A DNA stretch of 64,000 bases, from NCBI RefSeq assembly GCF_025466085.1, contig NZ_JANLOD010000033.1, positions 62,001 through 126,000 on the forward strand. The letters run 5' to 3'. The position numbers were made by a program, and so were the translations under genes. Shown in pieces: positions 1 to 8,831 of the stretch; the stretch's first letter is position 1; every line of letters begins with the position of its first letter. Source of the stretch: Pseudomonas sp. 14P_8.1_Bac3. Its GTDB lineage: Bacteria; Pseudomonadota; Gammaproteobacteria; Pseudomonadales; Pseudomonadaceae. The notes under the pieces are model-generated. The model had not been told where the DNA came from. It worked only from the letters and a program-made list of their open reading frames with translations, and did no database searches.

Positions 1-309
1 CACGGCACGGCGCTGGAAGTGCGCATGCCGACCCTGAACCCGGACTTGCGCTATCTGGGCTATGTCGCCTGGTGCCTGCGACGAAAGAAAGGCTACCTCG
101 TCGGCATCGCTTTTGTGGACGAACAGATGATGTTCAGCGCGCGAATGGGTGAGCAAGTGTGTCAGATCGAACGTTACTGCCGCCTGCATAACGCCGATGA
201 TGACTTGCAGGAAACCCAGGCGCTGGCCCTCGAGTGGGTCCAGCAGCACGCCGACGAGTTCTCCCATGACACGGTTCGCCGGGCATTTGCTCAGGCCGTA
301 CTGGATTAG
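1..309 (+). CDS. C-terminal part of a PilZ-domain-like protein (5' end outside window)
   Basis: The frame is open from base 1 and ends at a TAG at 307-309, so only the last 102 residues are present. The segment YVAWCLRRKKGYLVGIAF resembles the later strands of PilZ beta-barrels, which bind cyclic di-GMP, and is followed by a helical, acidic tail. The PilZ signature (RxxxR and D/NxSxxG) would lie upstream and cannot be seen, so the assignment is an inference. No terminator is visible between it and the DAHP synthase gene downstream. Confidence 0.5.
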   Translation, partial: HGTALEVRMPTLNPDLRYLGYVAWCLRRKKGYLVGIAFVDEQMMFSARMGEQVCQIERYCRLHNADDDLQETQALALEWVQQHADEFSHDTVRRAFAQAVLD

Positions 310-471
310 GGAACGTCATCAATTCGTTGCAAATGCCCGTTAAACCGGCGTCTGCCCATTGTCGAGCCACGGTGTAACGCGATAAGGTTCCGCTCCCCGA
401 CGCGCTTAATTTGCTGTGCTCCGCCGCGCGGGTTCGCTGGCGGCCGGCACCCGTGACCTGACGAGTAAACG

Positions 472-1548
472 ATGGCTGATTTACCGATCAACGACCTAAA
501 CGTCGCCTCCAACGAGACGCTGATCACTCCTGACCAGCTCAAGCGTGACATCCCCCTGAGCGACGCTGCCCTGCGCACCGTCACCAAGGGCCGCGAAGTC
601 ATTCGCAACATCCTGGACGGCACCGACCATCGCCTGTTCGTGGTCATCGGGCCTTGCTCGATCCACGACATCAAGGCTGCCCACGAATACGCGGAGCGCC
701 TGAAGGCGCTGGCTGCCGAAGTGTCCGATACCCTGTATCTGGTCATGCGCGTGTATTTCGAGAAGCCACGCACCACCGTCGGCTGGAAGGGCTTGATCAA
801 CGACCCGTACCTGGACGACTCCTTCAAGATTCAGGACGGTCTGCACATCGGGCGCCAGTTGCTGCTGGACCTGGCCGAGATGGGCCTGCCGACCGCCACC
901 GAAGCCCTCGACCCGATTTCCCCGCAGTACCTGCAGGACCTGATCAGCTGGTCGGCCATCGGCGCGCGCACCACCGAATCCCAGACGCACCGGGAAATGG
1001 CCTCCGGCCTGTCCTCGGCAGTCGGCTTCAAGAACGGCACCGATGGCGGCCTGACGGTGGCGATCAATGCCCTGCAATCGGTTTCCAGTCCGCATCGCTT
1101 CCTGGGGATCAACCAGGAAGGCGGCGTGTCGATCGTCACCACCAAGGGCAATGCCTACGGCCACGTGGTATTGCGCGGCGGCAACGGCAAGCCGAATTAC
1201 GATTCGGTCAGCGTCGCCCTGTGCGAACAGGCGCTGAGCAAGGCGAAGATCAAGCCGAACATCATGGTCGACTGCAGCCACGCCAACTCCAACAAGGACC
1301 CGGCGCTGCAACCGCTGGTGATGGAGAACGTCGCCAACCAGATCCTCGAAGGCAACCAGTCGATCATCGGCCTGATGGTCGAAAGTCACCTGAATTGGGG
1401 CTGCCAGGCCATCCCGAAAGACCTCGCCGACCTGCAATACGGCGTATCGATCACCGATGCCTGCATCGACTGGTCAGCGACCGAGACCACCTTGCGCAGC
1501 ATGCACGCCAAGCTCAAGGATGTGCTGCCGAAACGTGATCGCACCTGA
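472..1548 (+). CDS. aroF: 3-deoxy-7-phosphoheptulonate (DAHP) synthase, class I
   Basis: This enzyme condenses phosphoenolpyruvate with erythrose 4-phosphate, the first step of the shikimate pathway to aromatic amino acids. The 358-residue length is normal for the AroF/AroG/AroH type. The active-site segments VIGPCSIHD (about 58-66) and YFEKPRTTVGWKGL (about 95-108), and a later GARTTESQ segment, are intact. The ATG follows GACGAG at a suitable distance. Which aromatic amino acid inhibits this isoform cannot be read reliably, so the symbol is generic. A strong intrinsic terminator follows directly. Confidence 0.93.
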   Translation: MADLPINDLNVASNETLITPDQLKRDIPLSDAALRTVTKGREVIRNILDGTDHRLFVVIGPCSIHDIKAAHEYAERLKALAAEVSDTLYLVMRVYFEKPRTTVGWKGLINDPYLDDSFKIQDGLHIGRQLLLDLAEMGLPTATEALDPISPQYLQDLISWSAIGARTTESQTHREMASGLSSAVGFKNGTDGGLTVAINALQSVSSPHRFLGINQEGGVSIVTTKGNAYGHVVLRGGNGKPNYDSVSVALCEQALSKAKIKPNIMVDCSHANSNKDPALQPLVMENVANQILEGNQSIIGLMVESHLNWGCQAIPKDLADLQYGVSITDACIDWSATETTLRSMHAKLKDVLPKRDRT

Positions 1549-1566
1549 TCACTTTTCAGCGCACAC

Positions 1567-1597
1567 AAAAACGCCGGGCTTGACCCGGCGTTTTTTT
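1567..1597 (+). terminator. Intrinsic terminator of the DAHP synthase gene
   Basis: A 7-bp perfect stem (CGCCGGG/CCCGGCG, 1572-1578 and 1584-1590) with a 5-base loop is followed by seven T residues. It lies 24 bases after the stop codon. The A-run before the stem may let it also act on the convergent acetyltransferase gene. Confidence 0.9.
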
Positions 1598-1608
1598 ATG
1601 CGTTTTTT

Positions 1609-1896
1609 TTACTGGCTCAGCTTGGCCGCGTGCCGCTGGTGACGCTCCATGTAGCGCTCCACGTAGGAGCATGAAGGAATTACGGTGTAGCCCATTTCCT
1701 CAGCGTACTCCAGCGCCTTCTCGGTCAAGGCGGCCGCAATGCCGCGACCACGCAAGGCATTGGGCACGAACGTGCGATAGATATCCAGGGTCTGTTTCCC
1801 CAGATCCATATAGGTCAGGTAGGCACGATGACCGTCCACATTGGTCTCGAACTGATGACCAGCCTGGTCATGGTGGATGGACAACGCCTCACTCAT
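1609..1896 (-). CDS. Small GNAT-type N-acetyltransferase (YjdJ-like)
   Basis: This is a 95-residue single-domain protein of the short GNAT subfamily. The acetyl-CoA-binding P-loop is visible as RGRGIAAALTEKALEYA in the second half, and a Tyr/Cys-containing segment (SCSYVERYMERH) closes the fold. The ATG at 1896 was preferred over the GTG one codon earlier because GAGGAG sits five bases upstream of it. The substrate is unknown; relatives of this size are usually left as putative acetyltransferases. Confidence 0.85.
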   Translation of the reverse strand: MSEALSIHHDQAGHQFETNVDGHRAYLTYMDLGKQTLDIYRTFVPNALRGRGIAAALTEKALEYAEEMGYTVIPSCSYVERYMERHQRHAAKLSQ

Positions 1897-2220
1897 CACT
1901 ACTCCTCGCGGGTCTTAATTCCGACCCCTACCTTACCGATGTTTTTCCGGCGAAGGAACATCTACGCCACCCTGTGCCTGAATGGACACCGAGAAGAGCT
2001 GCACCGATCTCGCGCAACCTGGCACGTATCAAATAGTAGGCACCAATGGCAGAAATGCTCAAGGTGCGCTCGTCATCATGCTGGGGTGGCAGGTGCTGCT
2101 CCGGGGGTACGCAGGGGCTGCTCGACTGAAATTTCTGGGCGTCGAGCGCCTGAACATTGCCGGATGTTGAGACTTAAGACGAGCGCCCTTCTATTAAGTC
2201 ACCTCAACTAGGAGAAAGAT

Positions 2221-2271
2221 ATGAGAGGTGCTGCGCAAATCCTGAACAAAAGTATAGACGAATCCATCTAG
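2221..2271 (+). CDS. Possible 16-residue leader or small peptide
   Basis: The frame reads MRGAAQILNKSIDESI and ends at TAG. AGGAG (2211-2215) lies exactly six bases before its ATG, the best ribosome binding site in this 600-base stretch. The peptide is hydrophilic, with no signal sequence or membrane segment. It could be a regulatory leader peptide, the start of a decayed gene, or chance. Confidence 0.3.
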   Translation: MRGAAQILNKSIDESI

Positions 2272-2313
2272 ACAGACTTTAGCCAAGACTGGGAAAACTG
2301 TCGCGTTGGCCGG

Positions 2314-2340
2314 GAACTTTTTCATGCCAACTCGCTCTGC
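2314..2340 (+). promoter_or_regulatory. AlgU/SigX-like ECF promoter motif upstream of oprI
   Basis: GAACTT at 2314-2319 is followed after 16 bases by TCTGC at 2336-2340, close to the envelope-stress consensus GAACTT-(16/17)-TCtgA. It lies about 195 bases before the oprI start. The match is by eye. Confidence 0.4.
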
Positions 2341-2440
2341 GCGGGCCTTGCAGCTGGATATTTTTTAATCAAATGCAAGTAAAAGTTGCCCGAAAAAGAA
2401 TCAACGCCTACAATTTTTTTTGCTTCCTGCTTTACGTCAG

Positions 2441-2468
2441 TTTACTTACGACAAGTAATGGGTAGTAT
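2441..2468 (+). promoter_or_regulatory. Likely sigma70 promoter of oprI
   Basis: TTTACT (2441-2446) and TAGTAT (2463-2468) are separated by 16 bases. This would give a leader of about 60 bases before the oprI ATG. The surrounding AT-rich run fits a strong promoter for a very abundant lipoprotein. Confidence 0.5.
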
Positions 2469-2535
2469 GTACGCCGGCTATTTCCTCAGTCTGAGGAGAC
2501 AGCTACTTAATAGAAAGTCCTTGAAGGGGAACACG

Positions 2536-2787
2536 ATGAACAACGTTCTGAAATTCTCTGCTCTGGCTCTGGCCGCAGTTCTGGCTACCGGTTGCAGCAG
2601 CGCATCGAAAGAAACCGAAGCACGTCTGACTGCTACTGAAGACGCAGCTGCTCGCTCCCAGGCTCGTGCAGACGAAGCTTACCGTAAAGCTGATGAAGCT
2701 CTGGCTGCTGCTCAAAAAGCACAACAGACTGCTGACGAAGCTAACGAGCGCGCTCTGCGCATGCTGGACAAAGCTAGCCGCAAGTAA
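2536..2787 (+). CDS. oprI: Major outer membrane lipoprotein OprI
   Basis: OprI is the small murein lipoprotein that links outer membrane and peptidoglycan in Pseudomonas. The 83-residue frame begins with a lipoprotein signal peptide ending in the lipobox LATGC (Cys20). It continues as an uninterrupted Ala-rich heptad-repeat helix (coiled coil) and ends RMLDKASRK, whose C-terminal Lys is the usual peptidoglycan attachment residue. AAGGGG lies before the ATG. Codon use is strongly biased toward CTG, GCT and AAA, as expected for a highly expressed gene. Confidence 0.97.
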   Translation: MNNVLKFSALALAAVLATGCSSASKETEARLTATEDAAARSQARADEAYRKADEALAAAQKAQQTADEANERALRMLDKASRK

Positions 2788-2808
2788 TAATCCCTCGGGA
2801 TTGTTATC

Positions 2809-2839
2809 AAGCCGACCCATTTTTTGGGTCGGCTTTTTT
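2809..2839 (+). terminator. Intrinsic terminator of oprI
   Basis: The perfect 10-bp stem AAGCCGACCC/GGGTCGGCTT is followed by a T-run, about 20 bases after the oprI stop. Confidence 0.92.
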
Positions 2840-2864
2840 ATGATCTGCTGTTTTGCGCAGGCCA

Positions 2865-2900
2865 TAAAAAACCCGCCGATGCGGCCTGCATCGGCGGGTT
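2865..2900 (-). terminator. Intrinsic terminator of the L,D-transpeptidase gene
   Basis: Read on the minus strand, a perfect 12-bp stem (AACCCGCCGATG/CATCGGCGGGTT, 2870-2881 with 2889-2900) is followed by a T-run, just beyond the stop codon at 2911. Confidence 0.9.
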
Positions 2901-2910
2901 CGGTCAACCC

Positions 2911-3885
2911 TTACTGCAGCGGGTCGAGCGGTGCGCTCGATACCATCGGCGCGGAATTGTTCGGCACGGCGATTTCCACCGGCAAACCATCTTCCGCGGC
3001 CACTACGTCACGCACCACATCCCAGTTCATGCGCAGGTTGTTGGTAATGTCTTCGCGCTTGAGCATCGCGTTGATCACGGCGGTGTGCTTGTCGACCACC
3101 GACGGGTTGCCGTTGTCGTCCAGTGGCGTGTGTGCTTCGAGGTAAACCTTGCCGCCGCTGACGCCGAACTTGTACGGATCGTTGATGATTCGCACCGACG
3201 TTCCGACCGGCACCATGCTGGCCATTTCCAGCACGTTGTTATTGAACATGCGGAAGCAGCCGTGGCTGGTGCGCATGCCGATACCGAACTTCTTGTTCGA
3301 ACCATGAATCAGGTAGCCCGGTGTGCCCAGGCTGAACTTGAACGGCCCCAACGGGTTATCCGGGCCGGCTGGCACCACGTTCGGCAGCGGGTCACCATCG
3401 GCGGCGTGCTCGGCCTTGATCGACGCGGGGGGCGTCCAGGTCGGGTTCGGCGTCTTGGCGGTGATGGTGGTGTGGGCGATGGGCGATCCCCAACCCTCAC
3501 GACCGATACCCAGCGGGAAGGTGTACACCACGTTCCGGCCTTTCGGGTAGTAATAGAGGCGGTATTCCGCGAGGTTGATCACGATCCCCTCACGCGGGCC
3601 CGGCGGCAGGATGAAGCGCGTCGGCAGGATGATTTCGGTGCCGGCGCCCGGCAACCAGGCGTCGACGCCAGGGTTGGCCGCGACCATCTCCGTGTAACCC
3701 AGGTCATAGGTGGTACCAAGATCGGCGAAGGTATCTTCGTACTTGGCCTTGATCACTTGCACCTGGCCGACGATGTCTTCACCAGGCGGTGGCAGGGGCA
3801 ACTCCAATGCGGCCACGGGACCTGCCGCACAAAGGGCGGCAAGTGTCAGGCAGCGGGTGACGGCAGGAAAGCGCGGCAACATCCG
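2911..3885 (-). CDS. Periplasmic L,D-transpeptidase (YkuD/ErfK family)
   Basis: This enzyme class forms 3-3 peptidoglycan cross-links or attaches lipoprotein to peptidoglycan. The 324-residue protein has a signal peptide (about 1-25), a LysM-like segment (about 40-85) and a YkuD domain with H193 and the catalytic motif SHGCFR (Cys209). The start at 3885 is preferred because AAGGA precedes it by eight bases; an ATG 15 bases upstream has a poorer site. Its position beside oprI makes a role in OprI attachment attractive, but that is inference. Confidence 0.9.
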   Translation of the reverse strand, partial: RMLPRFPAVTRCLTLAALCAAGPVAALELPLPPPGEDIVGQVQVIKAKYEDTFADLGTTYDLGYTEMVAANPGVDAWLPGAGTEIILPTRFILPPGPREGIVINLAEYRLYYYPKGRNVVYTFPLGIGREGWGSPIAHTTITAKTPNPTWTPPASIKAEHAADGDPLPNVVPAGPDNPLGPFKFSLGTPGYLIHGSNKKFGIGMRTSHGCFRMFNNNVLEMASMVPVGTSVRIINDPYKFGVSGGKVYLEAHTPLDDNGNPSVVDKHTAVINAMLKREDITNNLRMNWDVVRDVVAAEDGLPVEIAVPNNSAPMVSSAPLDPLQ

Positions 3886-3981
3886 GAAAATCCTTCGCAT
3901 GATCGACTGGGTAAAAACGGGATTGTACACCGACGCCCGTAAATTCGGGGAGTTGGCCGATAGCACGCTATCTTTATGACT

Positions 3982-4275
3982 TTAGAGCTCGAAACGCAAC
4001 TCTGGCCAGATCGGCGAAGTGCCGCGTTTCTGCGATTCAAGGATGGCCCGGCACAGGGAGCACAGGCGCTGGTCCTGGAACACCCGGCGGTCGACGCTCG
4101 ACCAGCGCGGCTGCGCGGGCAGCAGGCTGCCGCACAAGGTTCGATCGGCCGAGCCGCCCAGTTCCAGCTGACGGGTCACCAGATGCACCCGCACTTCCTG
4201 GCAGGCGAACAGATCCAGCTGTTCGTCAGGCTCGATCAGTTGATAGGCAAAAAGGGACCAGGCGGGACGCGGCAT
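3982..4275 (-). CDS. Conserved hypothetical protein, 97 residues
   Basis: The frame starts at an ATG preceded by GGAGG, five bases away, so translation is likely. The protein has no signal peptide or membrane segment. It carries a CxxC pair near the C-terminus (RLCSLCRAI) with further cysteines upstream (FACQEV, TLCGSL), which could bind a metal. It lies between the L,D-transpeptidase and tesA on the same strand. I do not recognise a family. Confidence 0.7.
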   Translation of the reverse strand: MPRPAWSLFAYQLIEPDEQLDLFACQEVRVHLVTRQLELGGSADRTLCGSLLPAQPRWSSVDRRVFQDQRLCSLCRAILESQKRGTSPIWPELRFEL

Positions 4276-4331
4276 CGGGGCCTCCAAATCGGGGGCGCCA
4301 CCTTAGCCGAAACGCCGCCGCTAGAAAAGCG

Positions 4332-4937
4332 TCAAAGCAGCGGTTTCAGCGTCGGCCAGACATTTTCCAGCAACTTGTCCTGAGCCCCTGCGGCCGGGTG
4401 CAGGCCGTCGGCTTGCATCAGGTCCGGATGACCGCCCACGCCGTCGAGAAAAAAGGGCACCAGCGGGATTTTTTTCTCGGTGGCGAGGGTGGCGTAGACC
4501 TCGGCGAACGCCTTGGTGTAACGCGCACCGTAGTTAGGCGGCAATTGCATGCCGAGCAGCAGCACCTTGGCGCCACTGGCGCGGGAGCTGTCGATCATCG
4601 CTGCAAGGTTTTGTTGCAATTGCGTCGGCAGCATCCCGCGCAGGCCGTCGTTACCGCCCAATTCGAGGATCACCAGCTCCGGTTTATGCTCTGCAAGCAG
4701 CGCCGGCAGGCGTGCCTGCCCCCCGGCACTGGTGTCGCCGCTAATGGACGCATTGACCACCTTATCGTCGAAACCTTCGCGCTTGAGCCGTTGCTCAAGC
4801 AGCGACACCCACCCCAAGCGGGTATCCAGGCCGAAACCGGCGCTGATACTATCGCCAACGATCAGGACTGTACCCGCCGCTGCGTTCTGGGCCATGCACA
4901 TCAAGGCCAGGCCAGCACTCAAAAACCACACACGCAT
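4332..4937 (-). CDS. tesA: Periplasmic SGNH esterase/thioesterase TesA
   Basis: This is a 201-residue GDSL/SGNH hydrolase with a signal peptide (about 1-21). The four conserved blocks are visible: GDSIS with nucleophile Ser30, the oxyanion Gly block around SISGDTSAGG, GGNDG with Asn96, and DGLHP with Asp177 and His180. TesA cleaves acyl-CoA, lysophospholipid and aryl esters. The ATG has GGAG upstream. Its start codon is only ten bases from that of the divergent ABC transporter ATPase gene, a pairing common in proteobacteria. Confidence 0.94.
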   Translation of the reverse strand: MRVWFLSAGLALMCMAQNAAAGTVLIVGDSISAGFGLDTRLGWVSLLEQRLKREGFDDKVVNASISGDTSAGGQARLPALLAEHKPELVILELGGNDGLRGMLPTQLQQNLAAMIDSSRASGAKVLLLGMQLPPNYGARYTKAFAEVYATLATEKKIPLVPFFLDGVGGHPDLMQADGLHPAAGAQDKLLENVWPTLKPLL

Positions 4938-4947
4938 CGGATTCTCC

Positions 4948-5631
4948 ATGGGCGCAAGCATTCTCACCGCGAAGAACCTCAGCAAAGTGGTTCCCAGCGC
5001 GGAAGGTGAACTGACTATCCTGCACGAACTCAGCCTGGAACTGAACAAGGGCGACAGCCTGGCCATCGTTGGCGCCTCCGGTTCCGGCAAATCCACCCTC
5101 CTCGGCCTGCTCGCCGGCCTCGATCTGCCGAGCAGCGGCGAAGTCACCCTCGCCGGTCAGGGCCTGAGCAATCTCGATGAAGACCAGCGCGCGCGCGTCC
5201 GCGCCGAACACGTCGGTTTCGTGTTCCAGTCCTTTCAATTGCTCGACAGTCTCAATGCCCTGGAAAACGTCATGCTGCCGCTGGAACTCGACGGCCGCAA
5301 AGACGCCCGGGAGCGCGCCACCGAATTGTTGCAGCGGGTCGGACTGGGCCAGCGCCTGACCCATTCGCCGCGCCAGCTTTCCGGCGGCGAACAACAGCGC
5401 GTGGCGATTGCCCGTGCGTTTGCCGCCGAACCCGATGTGCTGTTTGCCGACGAGCCCACCGGCAACCTCGACAGCCACACCGGCGAGCGCATCAGCGACC
5501 TGCTGTTCGAACTGAACAAGGAACGCGGCACGACCCTGGTGCTGGTGACTCACGATGAACGCCTGGCACATCGCTGCCGGCGCCTGATCCGCCTTGAAGC
5601 CGGCCTGTTGGTCGCCCCTCTGGAGCCTTGA
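4948..5631 (+). CDS. ybbA: ABC transporter ATP-binding protein (YbbA/LolD-like)
   Basis: The 227-residue ATPase carries Walker [10 protein letters not shown] (43-51), the signature [14 protein letters not shown] and Walker [13 protein letters not shown]. This is the MacB/LolD-type subfamily that powers FtsX-like permeases by mechanotransmission. Starting at 4948 gives the usual family length; the longer open frame upstream is antisense to tesA. It overlaps the permease gene by one base (TGATG), so the two are translationally coupled. Confidence 0.93.
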   Translation: MGASILTAKNLSKVVPSAEGELTILHELSLELNKGDSLAIVGASGSGKSTLLGLLAGLDLPSSGEVTLAGQGLSNLDEDQRARVRAEHVGFVFQSFQLLDSLNALENVMLPLELDGRKDARERATELLQRVGLGQRLTHSPRQLSGGEQQRVAIARAFAAEPDVLFADEPTGNLDSHTGERISDLLFELNKERGTTLVLVTHDERLAHRCRRLIRLEAGLLVAPLEP

Positions 5632-8135
5632 TGGCACGCCTGCCGCTGTTGCGCCTGTTCAGTCTCGCCATCCGCCAACTGCTGCGCGACGCCCGCGCCG
5701 GCGAGCTGCGGGTGTTGTTCTTCGCCTTGCTGGTGGCGGTGGCGGCGAGTACCGCCATCGGTTACTTCGGCGCCCGCCTGAATGGCGCGATGATGCTGCG
5801 CGCTACCGAATTCCTCGGCGCCGATTTGCTGCTGGAAGGCAGTTCGCCGGCGCGCCCCGAACAGATCAAAAGCGGGACGGAGCTGGGCCTCGAACATGCG
5901 CAGGTGGTGGAATTTTCCAGTGTCATCGCCACCGACAACGGCATTCAACTGTCCAGCATCAAAGCCGCCGACGATGTCTATCCGCTGCGCGGCGAACTGA
6001 AAAGCGCCCCCGCGCCCTTCGCGCCGGAGGAAACCGGTGGCGGGCCGAAACCCGGTGAAGCCTGGGTCGAAGCCCGACTACTGACTGCGTTGGACCTGAA
6101 GATCGGCGACAGCATCGACGTCGGCATGCGCACCCTGAAGCTGGCACGCGTGTTGACCTACGAGCCGGACCGCGCCGGCAACTTCTACAGCCTGACGCCG
6201 CGTGTACTGATCAACCTCAGCGACCTCGCCGCCACCGGCGTGGTGCAACCCGGCAGCCGGGTCAGTTATCGCGAGCTCTGGCGCGGCAAAGCCGAGGCAC
6301 TGGAAACCTATCGCCAACTGATCAAACCCGGCCTCGCCGCCAACCAGCGCATCCAGGATGCCCGCGACGGCAACCGGCAGATCGGCGGTGCGCTGGGCAA
6401 GGCCGAACGCTACTTGAACATGGCCAGCCTGGTCGCCGTGCTGTTGTCCGGTGTCGCCGTGGCACTCTCGGCGACACGCTTCGCCACCCGTCGCTTCGAT
6501 GCCAGCGCGCTGCTGCGCTGCCTCGGCCTGTCCCGTCGGGAAACCATGGTGCTGTTCAGTTTGCAGCTGGCCGTGCTTGGATTATTGGCGAGCATCAGCG
6601 GTGCCGTGATTGGTTGGCTGGCGCAGCTTGGACTGTTTGCCCTGCTGCATGATCTGTTACCGACCGACGTGCCACCGGGCGGCCTGTTTCCGGCCATTGC
6701 CGGGATCGGCACCGGACTGGTAGCACTCGCCGGTTTTGCCTTGCCGCCACTGGCCGCGCTCGGGCGAGTGCCGCCATTGCGCGTATTGCGCCGCGACATG
6801 CTGCCGATTCCTTCAAGTACCTGGATGGTCTACGGTGCCGCGCTGGGCGCCCTCGGGCTGATCATGTGGCGCCTGAGCCTGGACCTGGTGCTGACCTTCG
6901 CCCTGCTCGGCGGCGGCGTGATTGCAGCGTTGATACTGGGTGGGTTGCTGTTACTCCTGCTGAAGAGCCTGCGCCGGATGCTCGCCCGCGCTTCGTTACC
7001 GTGGCGCCTCGGGCTGGGTCAATTGCTGCGACACCCACTGGCAGCCGCGGGCCAATCGCTGGCCTTCGGCCTGATCCTGCTGTCCATGGCGTTGATCGCC
7101 CTGTTGCGCGGTGAACTGCTCGACACCTGGCAGAATCAACTGCCGAAAAACGCGCCGAACTATTTCGCGCTGAATATTCTGCCGGCGGACAAACAGGCGT
7201 TCACCGATCGCCTGATCGAACTGTCGGCGCAGTCCGCGCCGCTGTATCCGGTGGTGCCGGGACGGCTGATCAGCATCAACGGCGCGCCGGTGCAGGACAT
7301 TGTCAGCAAGGACTCGGCGGGTGATCGGGCGATCCAGCGCGACCTCAGCCTGACCTGGGCGGCAGACCTGCCGGCTGGCAATAAACTCACTGCCGGCAAC
7401 TGGTGGAGCGAACAGACGCCGGATGACATCCCTGGCGTATCGGTGGAAGGCAAAGTCGCCGAAAGCCTGAAGCTGAAACTGGGCGATCACCTGGTGTTTA
7501 CCGTTGGTGGCGTCAACCGCGAAGCGAAAGTGACCAGTCTACGGGAGATCAACTGGGACAACTTCCAGCCGAACTTCTTCATGATTTTCCAGCCTGGGAC
7601 GCTGAAGGATTTGCCGGCGACTTACCTGACCAGTTTCTATCTGGCGGCCGGTCATGACCAACAGATTGTCGACCTGTCCCGCGCCTTCCCGGCGGTGACC
7701 ATCCTGCAAGTCGAAGCGTTACTGGAGCAACTGCGCAGCATCCTCGCCCAGGTCACCCTGGCGGTGGAATACGTGCTGTTGTTTGTGTTGGCAGCAGGGA
7801 TGGCGGTGTTGTTCTCGGGCCTGCAAGCGACGCTGGATGAGCGCATTCGCCAAGGCGCCTTGCTGCGCGCACTGGGGGCCGAGCGGCAGCTGCTGGTCAA
7901 GGCGCGCCGCATCGAGTTCGGCCTGCTCGGCGCGGTCAGCGGGTTGCTGGCAGCGCTCGGGTCGGAATTGGTGAGCCTGGTGCTTTACCGCTACGCGTTC
8001 GACCTGCCCTGGCACCCGCATCCCTGGCTGCTGGTGCTGCCATTGATCGGCGCCGTGCTGATCGGCGGGGCCGGCGTGTTCGGCACCCGCCGGGCCTTGA
8101 ATGCAAGCCCCCTGACAGTCCTGCGCGAGGGTTGA
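5631..8135 (+). CDS. ybbP: FtsX/MacB-type ABC permease (YbbP-like)
   Basis: The 834-residue membrane protein has an N-terminal membrane segment, a large periplasmic domain (about 50-255), a bundle of hydrophobic segments (about 260-480), a second periplasmic domain and a final FtsX block of three to four segments (about 700-830). This two-block layout is typical of YbbP. Its physiological role is not settled; the location beside tesA suggests lipid or envelope handling. The ATG overlaps the ATPase stop codon. Confidence 0.92.
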   Translation: MARLPLLRLFSLAIRQLLRDARAGELRVLFFALLVAVAASTAIGYFGARLNGAMMLRATEFLGADLLLEGSSPARPEQIKSGTELGLEHAQVVEFSSVIATDNGIQLSSIKAADDVYPLRGELKSAPAPFAPEETGGGPKPGEAWVEARLLTALDLKIGDSIDVGMRTLKLARVLTYEPDRAGNFYSLTPRVLINLSDLAATGVVQPGSRVSYRELWRGKAEALETYRQLIKPGLAANQRIQDARDGNRQIGGALGKAERYLNMASLVAVLLSGVAVALSATRFATRRFDASALLRCLGLSRRETMVLFSLQLAVLGLLASISGAVIGWLAQLGLFALLHDLLPTDVPPGGLFPAIAGIGTGLVALAGFALPPLAALGRVPPLRVLRRDMLPIPSSTWMVYGAALGALGLIMWRLSLDLVLTFALLGGGVIAALILGGLLLLLLKSLRRMLARASLPWRLGLGQLLRHPLAAAGQSLAFGLILLSMALIALLRGELLDTWQNQLPKNAPNYFALNILPADKQAFTDRLIELSAQSAPLYPVVPGRLISINGAPVQDIVSKDSAGDRAIQRDLSLTWAADLPAGNKLTAGNWWSEQTPDDIPGVSVEGKVAESLKLKLGDHLVFTVGGVNREAKVTSLREINWDNFQPNFFMIFQPGTLKDLPATYLTSFYLAAGHDQQIVDLSRAFPAVTILQVEALLEQLRSILAQVTLAVEYVLLFVLAAGMAVLFSGLQATLDERIRQGALLRALGAERQLLVKARRIEFGLLGAVSGLLAALGSELVSLVLYRYAFDLPWHPHPWLLVLPLIGAVLIGGAGVFGTRRALNASPLTVLREG

Positions 8136-8235
8136 TAGACTCCAGCCTTCTCCACCACAAAGATCTGATCCTCGCTCACGGCAATCTGCTTCGCCCTCCT
8201 TTAGGGCTTGCATCATTTTTCAGAAGGACGCCGCT

Positions 8236-8712
8236 TTGGCCACAAACATCATCACTCGCGGTGGCCACGACGCCCTCAAGGCTGAGCTCGATCACTTGTG
8301 GCGCGTTTACCGGCCTGAGATCACACAAAAGGTCACGTGGGCGGCTTCCCTTGGAGATCGGAGCGAAAACGCCGATTACCAATACAACAAAAAGCTGCTG
8401 CGTGAAATTGATCGAAGGGTGAGGTATTTGCGCAAACGCTTGGAGGACGTCAAAGTCGTCGACTACTCCCCCGAACAGGAAGGAAAGGTTTTTTTTGGCG
8501 CCTGGGTGGAGGTCGAAAACGATGAAGGCGAGCTCAAGAAATTCAGGGTCGTGGGTTACGATGAAATCTATGGCCGTAATGACTACATTTCCATCGACTC
8601 ACCGATGGCCCGTGCGCTACTGAAGAAAAGTGAAGGTGACGAGGTCATCGTACCGACGCCGAGCGGCGAAGCCGTCTGGTACGTCAACAAGATCACTTAT
8701 GAGTCAATCTAG
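8236..8712 (+). CDS. greB: Transcription elongation factor GreB (TTG start)
   Basis: GreB rescues backtracked RNA polymerase by stimulating transcript cleavage. The 158-residue protein has the N-terminal coiled coil with the acidic tip (GDRSENADYQYNKK) and the C-terminal FKBP-like domain ending WYVNKITYES. Translation must begin at TTG 8236: AGAAGGA sits seven bases upstream and no in-frame ATG gives the family N-terminus. Confidence 0.95.
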   Translation: MATNIITRGGHDALKAELDHLWRVYRPEITQKVTWAASLGDRSENADYQYNKKLLREIDRRVRYLRKRLEDVKVVDYSPEQEGKVFFGAWVEVENDEGELKKFRVVGYDEIYGRNDYISIDSPMARALLKKSEGDEVIVPTPSGEAVWYVNKITYESI

Positions 8713-8831
8713 AGGCTGTTTTCCCTGGCCGAAAAAACAGATGTCGAGCACGTGGTGTTTACCCAGCGACTTAAGAGACATATCAGCCGCGCTTAAGACG
8801 CACCCAAAATAATTGAAACAATGACAAGTAC

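Larger units (their letters stand above)
1900..2440. other. Gene-poor stretch between the acetyltransferase and oprI
   Basis: About 540 bases carry no confidently recognisable gene. The longest frames (plus 1982-2170 and a minus frame through the same bases) have no good ribosome binding site or family resemblance. One 16-codon frame at 2221-2271 has a strong ribosome binding site and is listed separately. Around 2314-2340 there is an AlgU/SigX-like promoter motif. Confidence 0.6.

Noticed and set aside
496..1437. 313-codon minus-strand frame across the DAHP synthase gene
   Set aside because: It is the antisense shadow of a well-conserved gene, with no family resemblance of its own.
1982..2170. 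62-codon plus frame between the acetyltransferase and oprI
   Set aside because: No ribosome binding site, no recognisable domain, and an equally open minus frame covers the same bases.
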